A DNA stretch of 64,000 nucleotides from Cognatundibacterium rugosum (GTDB lineage: Bacteria > Pseudomonadota > Gammaproteobacteria > Burkholderiales > Burkholderiaceae_D). The notes beneath the pieces are model-generated. The model was not told where the DNA came from. It was given only the letters and a program-made list of their open reading frames with translations, and ran no database searches. The DNA is taken from assembly GCF_014284365.1 (NCBI RefSeq), contig NZ_JACOGG010000011.1:62001-126000 (forward strand), read 5' to 3'. Position numbers and translations under genes: made by a program. Below are positions 17,870-26,420 of the stretch, piece by piece (the stretch's first letter is position 1; every line of letters begins with the position of its first letter).

Positions 17870-19807
17870 ATGGGCAAAATGATCGGTATCGATTTGGGTA
17901 CAACCAATTCTTGCGTCGCAGTCATGGAAGGCGGCCAGCCAAAAGTTATCGAAAACGCTGAAGGTGCGCGTACTACGCCATCCATTATTGCTTATCAAGA
18001 AGACGGCGAAATTCTGGTTGGTGCATCCGCCAAGCGTCAGGCTGTCACAAATCCAAAAAACACACTGTACGCAGTAAAACGTCTGATCGGTCGTAAATTT
18101 GAAGAAAAAGAAGTGCAGAAAGACATTGGTCTGATGCCTTACTCTATTTCCAAAGCAGATAACGGCGACGCATGGGTGTCTGTGCGCGATAAAAAACTCG
18201 CACCACCACAAATTTCTGCTGAAGTCCTGCGCAAAATGAAAAAGACCGCCGAAGACTATCTCGGTGAAGAAGTGACAGAGGCCGTGATTACTGTGCCAGC
18301 TTACTTCAATGACGCGCAACGCCAGGCAACGAAAGATGCCGGCCGTATCGCAGGTCTGGATGTCAAACGTATTATCAATGAGCCGACCGCTGCTGCGCTC
18401 GCGTTTGGTCTGGACAAAAAAGAAAAAGGCGATCGTAAGATTGCAGTGTATGACCTCGGTGGTGGTACTTTCGACGTATCCGTGATTGAAATCGCTGACG
18501 TAGACGGCGAAATGCAATTTGAAGTGTTGTCCACTAACGGCGACACCTTCCTCGGTGGTGAAGACTTCGATCAGCGCGTGATCGACTACATCATTGAAGA
18601 ATTTAAAAAGATCAATGGTCTGGATCTGGCCAAAGACCCGATCGCACTGCAACGTATTAAAGCATCTGCTGAACGTGCAAAAATCGAATTGTCCAGTTCC
18701 CAGCAAACAGAAATCAATGAGCCGTACATCGCCATGGCTAATGGCGCACCGGTGCATTTGAATCTGAAAATTACACGCGCCAAACTGGAAGCGCTGGTCG
18801 AAGACCTGATCCAGAAAACCATAGAACCATGCCGTATGGCGATCAAAGATGCGGGCGTGAAAGCGTCCGATATCGATGACGTGATTCTGGTTGGTGGTAT
18901 GACACGTATGCCTAAAGTGCAGGAAGCGGTCAAAGAATTTTTCGGTAAAGATCCACGCAAAGACGTGAATCCGGATGAGGCTGTGGCAGTTGGTGCAGCA
19001 ATCCAGGGTTCGGTATTGTCTGGCGATCGTAAAGACGTGTTGTTGCTGGACGTGACTCCACTGTCCCTGGGTATTGAAACCCTGGGTGGCGTGATGACCA
19101 AAATGATTCAGAAAAACACAACTATCCCGACTAAATTCAGTCAGGTATTCTCGACAGCGGACGACAACCAGCCTGCAGTAACGATCAAAGTATTCCAGGG
19201 TGAACGTGAAATCGCTGCTGGTAACAAAGGTCTGGGCGAGTTCAATCTGGAAGGTATTCCACCGGCAGCGCGCGGCACACCGCAAATCGAAGTGACTTTT
19301 GACATCGACGCGAATGGTATTTTGCATGTCGGTGCAAAAGACAAGGCGACTGGTAAAGAAAACAAAATCACCATCAAGGCTAACTCCGGTCTGACCGAAG
19401 AAGAAATCCAGAAAATGGTGAAAGATGCTGAGCTGAACGCGGAAGAAGACAAGAAAGTGAAAGAACTGGCAGAGTCCCGCAATCAGGGTGACGCACTGGT
19501 TCACTCCACGAAGAAAGCTTTGTCTGAGCACGGCGATAAGCTGGAAGCTGGCGAAAAAGAGAAAATCGAAGCAGCGATCAAGGATCTGGAAGATGTATTG
19601 AAATCCGGCGACAAAGCTGAAATCGATACCAAGCTGGGTGCCTTGTCGACTGCTTCCCAAAAACTGGGCGAAAAAGTTTACGCTGACATGCAGGCGCAGC
19701 AAGCTGCAGCCGGTGGCGCAGCAGGTGCGGCCGGTGCAGCAGAAGCGAAAGCACAAGACGATGACGTGGTTGATGCTGACTTTAAAGAAGTCAAAGACGG
19801 CAAATAA
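17870..19807 (+). CDS. dnaK: molecular chaperone DnaK (Hsp70)
   Basis: The main ATP-dependent Hsp70 of the cytoplasm, folding nascent and damaged proteins and restraining sigma-32. The 645 residues begin [21 protein letters not shown]. The ATPase domain (1-~385) carries [47 protein letters not shown] and [13 protein letters not shown]. The linker [16 protein letters not shown] leads to the substrate domain and the Ala/Gly-rich tail, which ends in the acidic [16 protein letters not shown] typical of proteobacterial DnaK. GrpE and DnaJ genes flank it. Confidence 0.99.
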   Translation: MGKMIGIDLGTTNSCVAVMEGGQPKVIENAEGARTTPSIIAYQEDGEILVGASAKRQAVTNPKNTLYAVKRLIGRKFEEKEVQKDIGLMPYSISKADNGDAWVSVRDKKLAPPQISAEVLRKMKKTAEDYLGEEVTEAVITVPAYFNDAQRQATKDAGRIAGLDVKRIINEPTAAALAFGLDKKEKGDRKIAVYDLGGGTFDVSVIEIADVDGEMQFEVLSTNGDTFLGGEDFDQRVIDYIIEEFKKINGLDLAKDPIALQRIKASAERAKIELSSSQQTEINEPYIAMANGAPVHLNLKITRAKLEALVEDLIQKTIEPCRMAIKDAGVKASDIDDVILVGGMTRMPKVQEAVKEFFGKDPRKDVNPDEAVAVGAAIQGSVLSGDRKDVLLLDVTPLSLGIETLGGVMTKMIQKNTTIPTKFSQVFSTADDNQPAVTIKVFQGEREIAAGNKGLGEFNLEGIPPAARGTPQIEVTFDIDANGILHVGAKDKATGKENKITIKANSGLTEEEIQKMVKDAELNAEEDKKVKELAESRNQGDALVHSTKKALSEHGDKLEAGEKEKIEAAIKDLEDVLKSGDKAEIDTKLGALSTASQKLGEKVYADMQAQQAAAGGAAGAAGAAEAKAQDDDVVDADFKEVKDGK

Positions 19808-19818
19808 TCAGTCAGATT

Positions 19819-19845
19819 CAGCCAGATTCAGTCTGAAACTGGCTG
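19819..19845. repeat. hairpin directly downstream of dnaK
   Basis: CAGCCAGATTCAG and CTGAAACTGGCTG (19819-19831 and 19833-19845) pair at 12 of 13 positions around one base. There is no T run, so it is more likely a 3'-end or processing structure than a terminator. Confidence 0.5.
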
Positions 19846-19849
19846 CAGA

Positions 19850-19920
19850 GGCGCAGAGCACGCAGAAAGAGTTTGGTCTCTGCGCACTCTGCGCCTTTGT
19901 GGCATAGAGCTCGCTTTTTT
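19850..19920 (+). terminator. CTCTGCG-type inverted repeat and distal T run after dnaK
   Basis: GGCGCAGAG (19850-19858) and CTCTGCGCC (19887-19895) are perfect arms, and inner GCAGA/TCTGC segments extend the structure. A seven-T run follows near 19915-19921. Such GCAGAG/CTCTGC elements resemble short dispersed repeats seen between genes in many proteobacteria; whether this one is dispersed in this genome cannot be seen here. Confidence 0.45.
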
Positions 19921-19934
19921 TAATATTGAATCGC

Positions 19935-19963
19935 CATATTTTGTGTATCAGTCCCAAAATATG
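19935..19963. promoter_or_regulatory. perfect 9-bp inverted repeat upstream of dnaJ
   Basis: CATATTTTG (19935-19943) and CAAAATATG (19955-19963) are perfect arms with an 11-bp spacer, 27 bp before the dnaJ start. The layout resembles an operator, but it is not the CIRCE element. No convincing sigma-32 promoter overlaps it. Confidence 0.45.
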
Positions 19964-19989
19964 AACTACGAAAACAAGGTGTAATCCAG

Positions 19990-21108
19990 ATGGCGAAGCG
20001 TGATTTTTATGAAATTCTCGGCGTGGGCAAGAATGCGTCCGACGAAGAAATCAAAAAGGCTTATCGCAAACTGGCGATGAAATACCATCCGGACCGCAAT
20101 CCGGACAATAAAGTCGCCGAAGACAAATTCAAAGAAGTCAAAGAAGCCTACGAAATGCTGTCCGACAGTCAGAAGCGCGATGCTTATGACCGCTATGGCC
20201 ATGCGGGCGTCGATCCGAATATGGGTGGCGGCGGTGGCGCTGGTGCTGGCGGATTTGCAGATGCATTTGGCGATATTTTTGGCGATATCTTCGGTGGTGG
20301 CCGTCGCAGCGCAGGACCGCAGGTATATCGCGGTGCGGATCTGCGCTACAACCTCGAAATCTCGCTGGAGCAAGCTGCGAATGGCTATGAAACCACGATA
20401 CAGGTACCGAGCTGGGATGAGTGCGATACCTGTCACGGTTCTGGTGCTAAGCCAGGTACTTCGCCGGTAACCTGTACCACTTGCGGTGGTCATGGTCAGG
20501 TTCGTATGCAGCAAGGCTTATTCAGCATACAGCAAGCCTGTCCTAAGTGTCATGGAACAGGGAAGATGATTCCTGATCCTTGCACCACCTGTTCAGGCGT
20601 GGGTCGCATCAAGCGTAAGAAAACGCTGGAAGTGAAGATACCCGCCGGTATCGATGATGGTATGCGCATCCGCTCCTCCGGCAATGGTGAACCCGGTGTC
20701 AATGGCGGCCCTCCGGGTGATTTGTATGTGGAAATTCACATCAAGCAGCATCCTGTGTTCCAGCGTGAGGGTGATGATCTGCACTGCGAGATACCAATTT
20801 CCTTCTCTAAAGCTGCTTTAGGCGGTGAGATCGAAGTTCCTACGCTGAGCGGTAAAGCTTCATTTACGGTGCCGGAAGGTACACAGTCTGGTAAGACTTT
20901 CCGTCTGCGTGGTAAGGGTGTCAAAGGTGTACGTTCCGGCTATGCCGGTGATCTGTTCTGCCACGTACTCATAGAAACGCCAGTGAAGTTGACTGAGCGC
21001 CAGAAAGATTTGTTGCGTGAGTTTGAACAATTGACTGTGGAAGGTGGTTCCAAGCACAATCCGCAAAGTAATACCTGGATGGATAAAGTCAAAAAGTTCT
21101 TCGAGTAA
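19990..21108 (+). CDS. dnaJ: co-chaperone DnaJ (Hsp40)
   Basis: DnaJ delivers unfolded substrates to DnaK and stimulates its ATPase. The 372 residues show the J domain with YHPDRNPD (HPD motif, residues ~32-40), a Gly/Phe-rich linker (~75-100), the zinc-binding region with four CxxCxGxG repeats ([32 protein letters not shown]) and the C-terminal substrate domain. Start has AAGGTG upstream. It is 182 bp after dnaK, a gap rich in inverted repeats, so dnaJ may be partly independently expressed. Confidence 0.98.
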   Translation: MAKRDFYEILGVGKNASDEEIKKAYRKLAMKYHPDRNPDNKVAEDKFKEVKEAYEMLSDSQKRDAYDRYGHAGVDPNMGGGGGAGAGGFADAFGDIFGDIFGGGRRSAGPQVYRGADLRYNLEISLEQAANGYETTIQVPSWDECDTCHGSGAKPGTSPVTCTTCGGHGQVRMQQGLFSIQQACPKCHGTGKMIPDPCTTCSGVGRIKRKKTLEVKIPAGIDDGMRIRSSGNGEPGVNGGPPGDLYVEIHIKQHPVFQREGDDLHCEIPISFSKAALGGEIEVPTLSGKASFTVPEGTQSGKTFRLRGKGVKGVRSGYAGDLFCHVLIETPVKLTERQKDLLREFEQLTVEGGSKHNPQSNTWMDKVKKFFE

Positions 21109-21137
21109 GCGACGAACTTGTTTGGCAGCACTGCATG

Positions 21138-21163
21138 AACCCCGCTACACGCGGGGTTTTTTT
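21138..21163 (+). terminator. rho-independent terminator of dnaJ
   Basis: AACCCCGC / GCGGGGTT arms (21138-21145, 21151-21158) with a TACAC loop and a seven-T tail. Confidence 0.92.
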
Positions 21164-21364
21164 ACGTTTGTCCGTATGATGCAAGCGCTTCGCCTGAGGC
21201 GTGCGAGCGCAGTTCTAGAGCGCTTGTTCCATAAAAAAACCGCATAAAAATTCTACATTCAGTTAAGCTAAAGCACCGCGTCGGTTGCGGAAAAATAAAG
21301 GATATGGCCGCATCGGGCGTACAGATGCTGACCTGATCCAATACAAATTAAACGGAGACAGGAA

Positions 21365-21985
21365 ATGCGTTGGAATCAAACGAAACAATGGCTGGCAGGA
21401 TGTGGCCTGACAATGGGTCTGGTAATGGGGCTGGTGATGCAGGCACAGGCAACAGAAGTTGCAGGCGTCAAGCTCGAAGACAACATACAACTGGCCAATA
21501 CGGATTTAAAACTCAATGGCGCGGGCATTCGCTACAAAGCGATTTTCAAGGTGTATGTGGCTGGCTTATATCTGAAGGAAAAGAAGACCACAGTGCCGGA
21601 TGTGTTGGCTGCACCAGGACCTCGCCGCGTGACTATCGTGATGCTGCGTGACCTCAGCAATGAGGATTTTGGCCGTGGTTTCATGCAGGGTATTCAGCAA
21701 AATACCGACAAGGCTGAAAAAGCAAAACTGACTGCGCAATTCCTGCGTTTTGGTGAGTTGTTTGCCTCCGTGCCTGAGTTGAAAAAAGGCGATGTGATGA
21801 CCAATGACTGGATACCCGGTGTGGGCACTGTATTGACCCTGAACGGAAAAAAACTGGGTGAGCCTTATCCTGACCTGGCTTTTTACAATGCCTTGCTGCG
21901 TATTTGGCTGGGGGACAGTCCGGTCGACAAGGGCTTGAAAAAAGCCATGCTGGCCGAACCTGATGATCGCGGCAATTACCGTTAA
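21365..21985 (+). CDS. exported chalcone isomerase-like domain protein
   Basis: A 206-residue protein with an N-terminal signal peptide (hydrophobic LAGCGLTMGLVMGLVMQAQA, cleavage near QAQA-TEV). The mature part, starting VAGVKLEDNIQLANTDLKLNGAGIR and containing KAIFKVYVAGLYL, matches the bacterial chalcone-isomerase-like family, whose members are periplasmic and probably bind fatty acid-like ligands rather than flavonoids. The VTIVMLRDLSNEDFGRGFMQG and LRIWLGDSPVDKGLKKAML segments near the C-terminus are also typical. Preceded by an ACGGAGACAGGA ribosome site. It stands alone between terminators, and its substrate is not known. Confidence 0.85.
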   Translation: MRWNQTKQWLAGCGLTMGLVMGLVMQAQATEVAGVKLEDNIQLANTDLKLNGAGIRYKAIFKVYVAGLYLKEKKTTVPDVLAAPGPRRVTIVMLRDLSNEDFGRGFMQGIQQNTDKAEKAKLTAQFLRFGELFASVPELKKGDVMTNDWIPGVGTVLTLNGKKLGEPYPDLAFYNALLRIWLGDSPVDKGLKKAMLAEPDDRGNYR

Positions 21986-22051
21986 TCGCGCAAAAGCCTA
22001 GTCCGGACTTGCGCATTTCGCACAGACGGAAAGCGTAATTTAAAGGAAGAT

Positions 22052-22086
22052 AACAGCGTATTGGGAGTTTCTCCCCATACGCTGTT
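22052..22086 (+). terminator. 15-bp hairpin between the chalcone isomerase-like gene and can
   Basis: AACAGCGTATTGGGAG (22052-22067) and CTCCCCATACGCTGTT (22071-22086) pair fully except for one T/C, with a TTT loop. Only three Ts follow, so it is a weak intrinsic terminator or a leader structure of the carbonic anhydrase gene. Confidence 0.6.
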
Positions 22087-22139
22087 TGTGCTCAAGCTTT
22101 TTGTACTGTAAACGGTTAGAATCACGCCTGTTTCAATCA

Positions 22140-22817
22140 ATGGGCCAGATGATGACAGCGCAAAACAGCAAAAAATTGACCCCTGAACAGCTATTTGAAA
22201 ACAACCGTGCCTGGGCACAGTCCATCCATAGTAAAGATGCTGATTTTTTCAAAAAACTCGCTGCTCAGCAAAATCCCGAATACTTGTGGATAGGCTGCTC
22301 TGACAGCCGTGTCCCTGCCAATGAATTACTTGGCTTATTGCCAGGTGAGTTATTTGTGCACCGAAATATCGCTAATGTGGTGGTGCATTCTGATCTGAAT
22401 TGCCTGTCCGTCTTGCAATTTGCAGTTGATGTATTGGGCGTTAAACACATTATCGTGTGCGGACACTATGGCTGCTCCGGTGTACATGCTGCGATGACGC
22501 GTGGTCGGGTTGGTCTGGCGGATAACTGGCTGCGTCATGTGCAGGACGTACATCAGAAGCATGAACGCTATCTGGGTGAAAGTCTGTCATTACGTCAGCG
22601 TGCTGACCGCTTATGCGAACTGAACGTGATAGAACAAGTCGTGAATGTCTGTCAGACCACCGTGATCCAGGATGCCTGGCAACGCGGTCAGGAAGTGACG
22701 GTGCACGGCTGGGTATATGGTTTGCAGGATGGCTTGCTCAATGAACTGGGTATGACAATCGATTCGCAGGATGTGTTGGCAAAACACGTAGAGGCCAGTC
22801 TGGCGCGCTACCAGTAA
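22140..22817 (+). CDS. can: beta-carbonic anhydrase
   Basis: This zinc enzyme interconverts CO2 and bicarbonate, supplying bicarbonate for carboxylations. The ~225 residues carry the beta-class zinc ligands and dyad in IGCSDSRVPANELL (Cys, Asp-Arg) and ICGHYGCSGVHAA (His, Cys), and the FVHRNIANVV segment, all as in E. coli Can. The start is uncertain: ATG codons lie at 22140, 22149 and 22152, and none has a good ribosome site. The ORF opens further at TTG 22086, but that lies in the preceding hairpin. A strong terminator follows. Confidence 0.93.
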   Translation: MGQMMTAQNSKKLTPEQLFENNRAWAQSIHSKDADFFKKLAAQQNPEYLWIGCSDSRVPANELLGLLPGELFVHRNIANVVVHSDLNCLSVLQFAVDVLGVKHIIVCGHYGCSGVHAAMTRGRVGLADNWLRHVQDVHQKHERYLGESLSLRQRADRLCELNVIEQVVNVCQTTVIQDAWQRGQEVTVHGWVYGLQDGLLNELGMTIDSQDVLAKHVEASLARYQ

Positions 22818-22827
22818 AGCGTTCACT

Positions 22828-22852
22828 AAAGCCGCTCGCCGCGGCTTTTTTT
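22828..22852 (+). terminator. rho-independent terminator of can
   Basis: AAAGCCGC (22828-22835) and GCGGCTTT (22841-22848) with loop TCGCC and a T7 tail. Confidence 0.9.
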
Positions 22853-23005
22853 ACGCCACGCACATGCCATCCCGCCCTGGCTGCACTCACCGAAAACCGT
22901 AAGGGTCGCATGGACGGACAAATTGCATGCTGTCCAGCAGCGTCAGGCAAATCATGGCATGATCGCCTTCATTCATTCTGATGCAAGAACGAGCTGAATC
23001 CAACC

Positions 23006-23155
23006 ATGAAAATGCGGAAAAAATCTGATTTGCCAGTGCGCTATTGCGTGCAGTGTGGTTTGCCTTTTCAGTGGCGAAAAAAATGGGAAAAGGTGTGGGA
23101 TGAAGTGAAATACTGCTCTGACCGTTGCCGTCGTCAGCCGAAAGTGCCTGCATGA
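23006..23155 (+). CDS. DUF2256 small zinc-ribbon-like protein
   Basis: A 49-residue basic protein. It has [14 protein letters not shown] followed by [14 protein letters not shown], the CxxC...CxxxC layout and WRKKW core of the DUF2256 family. The four cysteines probably bind zinc. Its stop overlaps the start of the FeS photolyase gene by ATGA, so the two are translationally coupled. DUF2256 genes are often found beside photolyase/cryptochrome genes; their job is unknown. A helper role in photolyase maturation or DNA/RNA binding is speculation. Confidence 0.88.
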   Translation: MKMRKKSDLPVRYCVQCGLPFQWRKKWEKVWDEVKYCSDRCRRQPKVPA

Positions 23156-24684
23156 AAGCCCGTAGTTTGCGTCTGATTCTGGGTGATCAGCTGAATCCCC
23201 GACATTCCTGGTTTCAGCAGGTCAGTGACGAGCACGTCTACGTCATGCTGGAAATGCGGCAAGAGACAGATTATGTGCTGCATCATGCACAGAAAATCAT
23301 CGCTATCTTTGCTGCTATGCGTGCGTTTGCGCGCAGCCTGCAGCAAGCGGGACACCGTATCCATTATCAAACCATACAAGAGGCCGATCCTGCGATCACG
23401 CTGCCCAAGCTGCTCGATCAGCTGTTGCAGCATTATCAATGCACAGAGTTACGCTACCAGGAACCCGACGAATACCGGCTGGATCAGCAATTGGCCGCCT
23501 ATCAGCCTGCGTCAGGCATACGCAAATACTGCGTCAGCAGCGAACATTTTTTTACTATGCGCCAAGAAGTAGCGGTGCAGTTCAAAGGCAAATCACGCTG
23601 GCTGATGGAGCATTTCTACCGTGCGATGCGGGTGCGTCACCAGATACTGATGGAGCAGGGGCAGCCTGCCGGTGGTCAGTGGAACTATGATGCCGATAAT
23701 CGTGCTGCCTGGTCGGGGCTGCCTTGGGAGCCGGCTGATCAGCGGCCAGTACATGATCATAGTCAGCTGTGGCAAGACATACAGCAGGCCGGTGTCGCCA
23801 GTTTTGGCGAGCCTCAGGCTGCCCAGTTCCGCTGGCCGCTGGACCGGACTGAAGCACTGCAGCAGTTACAGGTTTTTGTAAGTACGGCGCTGCCACATTT
23901 CGGTTCTTATCAGGATGCGATGAGTCACCGTGCCTGGCGCTTGTTTCACTCGCTGCTGTCGTTTGCTTTAAACACCAAGATGCTACATCCGGCTGAAGTG
24001 GTGCAGGCGGTTGAACAGGAGTGGCGCGCAGCACGTATTCCATTGCATACGGCAGAAGGTTTTATCCGCCAGATACTCGGCTGGCGTGAATATGTGCGCG
24101 GTGTGTACTGGGCCAGAATGCCTGACTATGTAGAACAGAATCACTTTAACCACCAACAGCCTTTACCCGCCTGGTTCTGGAACGGACAAACACGCATGCA
24201 TTGCGTCGCGAGTGCGATTGGACAGTCGCTGGAACATGCGTATGCCCACCACATACAGCGCCTGATGGTGATCGGCAATTTCGCTTTGCTGGCAGGATTG
24301 CAGCCGCAAGCGCTGCATCAGTGGTATCTGGGGATCTACATCGATGCTTTTGAGTGGGTGGAGTTACCCAATACGCTGGGCATGAGTCAGTATGCAGATG
24401 GTGGTTTTCTGGCGACTAAACCCTATGTCTCCACTGCCACCTATATCGACAAAATGGGTGATTACTGCAAGGGCTGTTATTACGATAAAAAGCAAAAAAC
24501 CGGGGAGCGAGCCTGTCCCTTCAATGCCTTGTACTGGGATTTTTTTGCGCGTCATGCAGAACAGTTGTCACGCAATCCGCGTATCGGTATGGTGTATCCG
24601 CAATGGCGCAAAATGAGCCCGGAGATCCAGGCCGCTTACCAACAGCAGGCGCAGCGGATACGTGACAATCTCGACAGCCTGTAG
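23152..24684 (+). CDS. FeS-cluster (6-4) photolyase / bacterial cryptochrome (FeS-BCP)
   Basis: A 510-residue flavoprotein of the deoxyribodipyrimidine photolyase-related family, which repairs UV (6-4) photoproducts or senses blue light. The N-terminus [14 protein letters not shown] is the antenna-binding Rossmann domain; the C-terminal half is the FAD helical domain. Four cysteines at residues 351, 439, 442 and 455 are spaced exactly like the 4Fe-4S ligands of Agrobacterium PhrB (350, 438, 441, 454, as I recall them). Segments [11 protein letters not shown] and [28 protein letters not shown] are family marks. I chose ATG 23152, overlapping DUF2256, over the upstream in-frame start at 23125, which lies inside that gene. 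Repair and sensory roles cannot be told apart here. Confidence 0.93.
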   Translation: MKARSLRLILGDQLNPRHSWFQQVSDEHVYVMLEMRQETDYVLHHAQKIIAIFAAMRAFARSLQQAGHRIHYQTIQEADPAITLPKLLDQLLQHYQCTELRYQEPDEYRLDQQLAAYQPASGIRKYCVSSEHFFTMRQEVAVQFKGKSRWLMEHFYRAMRVRHQILMEQGQPAGGQWNYDADNRAAWSGLPWEPADQRPVHDHSQLWQDIQQAGVASFGEPQAAQFRWPLDRTEALQQLQVFVSTALPHFGSYQDAMSHRAWRLFHSLLSFALNTKMLHPAEVVQAVEQEWRAARIPLHTAEGFIRQILGWREYVRGVYWARMPDYVEQNHFNHQQPLPAWFWNGQTRMHCVASAIGQSLEHAYAHHIQRLMVIGNFALLAGLQPQALHQWYLGIYIDAFEWVELPNTLGMSQYADGGFLATKPYVSTATYIDKMGDYCKGCYYDKKQKTGERACPFNALYWDFFARHAEQLSRNPRIGMVYPQWRKMSPEIQAAYQQQAQRIRDNLDSL

Positions 24685-24794
24685 AGCTAATCGACAGCCA
24701 ATACGAATTGGAAAGACTGAGTGCCGATGCGCCTGCTGGCAGCAAAATGCCTGCAAACCCAGGCGCACTGCGGACTTGATAATAGGGGAGAGCG

Positions 24795-25013
24795 ATGCAA
24801 AGCAGAGCCATCAGAAAGTTATTGCATTCTAAATGGACAGCGCAGCAAGTGGTGGATAAGCAAAAACATTTCATCGTGACGAAGCTGATAGAACCGGAAT
24901 GTCCGGATGCCCCCATCAGTGAAGTAGAGATAGAAGCGGTCATGACCAAGCGCTCGCGCATTATCAGCTGGCGTGAACTGGACAATCCCTCGCATTGGAA
25001 AAGAGGCTGGTGA
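24795..25013 (+). CDS. Trp-rich small protein, TIGR02450 family
   Basis: A 72-residue protein with the spaced tryptophan pattern SKWTA ... KHFIVTKL ... VMTKRS ... SWRELDNPSHWKRGW, matching the TIGR02450 family of short Trp-rich proteins. It has a GGGGAG ribosome site 4 bp before the ATG. The stop overlaps the SDR start (TGATG), so the two are coupled. Members of this family recur beside cryptochromes and photolyases; their biochemical role is not known. Confidence 0.85.
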   Translation: MQSRAIRKLLHSKWTAQQVVDKQKHFIVTKLIEPECPDAPISEVEIEAVMTKRSRIISWRELDNPSHWKRGW

Positions 25014-25723
25014 TGGATCAACACATACTGCAGAGTTTTCCTTCCGGTTTTCGCGCGCTGATACTGGGTGCATCCGGTGGTATAGGCGCTGCATTTGCCG
25101 AACAGCTCAGCGCACAGCCTGCGTGTGGCGCGGTGCATGTATTACACCGACATAGCGAGCCAGGTTTAGATTTTTCTGACGAAGCCAGTATCGCTGCAGC
25201 TGCAGCCAGCATGCGTGCACATGGCCCCTTTCATCTGATCATCAATGCAGTCGGTCTGCTACACAGTCCTGACTTCATGCCCGAGAAAAAACTCGGCGAT
25301 TTGCATTACGCGCAATTGATGGCGACCTTTCAGGTCAATACCTTCGGGCCTGCGCTGGCCTTGCGTCATTTTTCTGGCTTGCTCGATACCCGGCGTGCAG
25401 TGCTGGTGATGTTATCGGCTAAGGTAGGCAGCATAGAAGATAACCGGCTGGGTGGCTGGTACAGCTATCGCGCCTCTAAAGCCGCACTGAATATGCTGAT
25501 CAAGACCGCCGCGATAGAACTCAAACGCAGCCAACCTGCGACCGTGTTATTGGCCATGCATCCAGGGACGGTGACGACCCGCTTATCACAGCCTTTCCGT
25601 GGTGGGCGTGCAGCCCGGTCAGCAAGGCAGGCAGCGCAAGAGATGCTGGCCGTGATCGATCAGAAAATGCCAGCCGACAGTGGCAGCTTCGTCACTTACA
25701 GCAATGAGCATTTACCCTGGTAG
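25013..25723 (+). CDS. short-chain dehydrogenase/reductase (CsgA/C-factor-like)
   Basis: A 236-residue classical SDR with ALILGASGGIGAAFAEQL (TGxxxGxG variant), the INAVGLL segment (NAG-like), and WYSYRASKAALNML containing the catalytic Tyr and Lys; MLSAKVGS provides the Ser. The C-terminal MHPGTVTTRLSQPF is shared with C-factor-like SDRs, which occur in photolyase/cryptochrome clusters. Substrate is unknown. The start at 25013 is set by the TGATG overlap; an in-frame start at 24995 would lie inside the upstream gene. The stop is one base from the convergent kdpE stop, with no terminator between. Confidence 0.85.
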   Translation: MDQHILQSFPSGFRALILGASGGIGAAFAEQLSAQPACGAVHVLHRHSEPGLDFSDEASIAAAAASMRAHGPFHLIINAVGLLHSPDFMPEKKLGDLHYAQLMATFQVNTFGPALALRHFSGLLDTRRAVLVMLSAKVGSIEDNRLGGWYSYRASKAALNMLIKTAAIELKRSQPATVLLAMHPGTVTTRLSQPFRGGRAARSARQAAQEMLAVIDQKMPADSGSFVTYSNEHLPW

Positions 25724-25724
25724 T

Positions 25725-26420
25725 TTATTGTGTCACCAGCCGGTAACCGACCCCGGTTTCGGTCAGAAAGTAGCGTGGCTGGGCGGGCTCTGCTTCCAGC
25801 TTTTGGCGTAAGTTAGCCATGTAAATACGCAGATAATGGCTGCTTTCCGCATGGCCGGGGCCCCATACTTCTTTCAGTAATTGCTGATGCGTGAGCACCT
25901 TACCCGCATTCCTGGCCAGTACGGATAACAGGCGATATTCTATCGGACTCAGATGCACTATAAGGCCAGCCCGGCTGACGGTGCGCAAGGCAAAGTCGAC
26001 ACAGACATCACCGAATTCAAATCTGGCTTCCTGTTGTGCGTTAGCGGGTTGACGCCGCCGTAAATGCGCACGTATGCGTGCAATCAGCTCGGCCGCACCA
26101 AATGGCTTACTCAGATAATCATCGGCACCGGCATCCAGCGCAGCCACTTTTTCGTGTTCTTGCGTACGGGCCGATAGCACGATCACCGGCACTTCACTCC
26201 AGCTCCGGATATCGCGTATCACATCCAGTCCATTCATATCGGGCAGGCCCAGATCGACGATCAGCAAATCCGGTTTACGGGTGGCGCAGCTGATCAGGCC
26301 CTGCTTACCGGTTTCACTCTCAAACACTGTCATGCCTTCCGCCTCAAGCGCGGTGCTGAGAAAGCGCCGTATCTGTTTTTCATCCTCAATCAGGACGATA
26401 TGAATTTTTGCGTCACTCAT
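25725..26420 (-). CDS. kdpE: KdpE response regulator
   Basis: OmpR-type regulator (231 residues) activated by KdpD to switch on the kdp operon when K+ is low. Receiver: acidic pair at IEDE, phospho-Asp in LLIVDLGLPDMNG, and Lys in YLSKPFG. C-terminal winged helix: VHLSPIEYRLLSVLARNAGKVLTHQQLLKEVWGPGH and SHYLRIYMANLRQKLE, a hallmark of KdpE. Its start overlaps kdpD by ATGA. It is the last gene of the kdp operon and nearly abuts the convergent SDR gene. Confidence 0.96.
   Translation of the reverse strand: MSDAKIHIVLIEDEKQIRRFLSTALEAEGMTVFESETGKQGLISCATRKPDLLIVDLGLPDMNGLDVIRDIRSWSEVPVIVLSARTQEHEKVAALDAGADDYLSKPFGAAELIARIRAHLRRRQPANAQQEARFEFGDVCVDFALRTVSRAGLIVHLSPIEYRLLSVLARNAGKVLTHQQLLKEVWGPGHAESSHYLRIYMANLRQKLEAEPAQPRYFLTETGVGYRLVTQ

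Noticed and set aside
17828-19756. 642-codon open frame on the minus strand opposite dnaK
   Set aside because: It is a shadow of dnaK: the frame is kept open by the codon use of a highly biased gene, and its product is Phe/Cys/His-rich with no family resemblance.
19935-19963. CIRCE element before dnaJ
   Set aside because: Arms do not match TTAGCACTC/GAGTGCTAA; it is a different inverted repeat.
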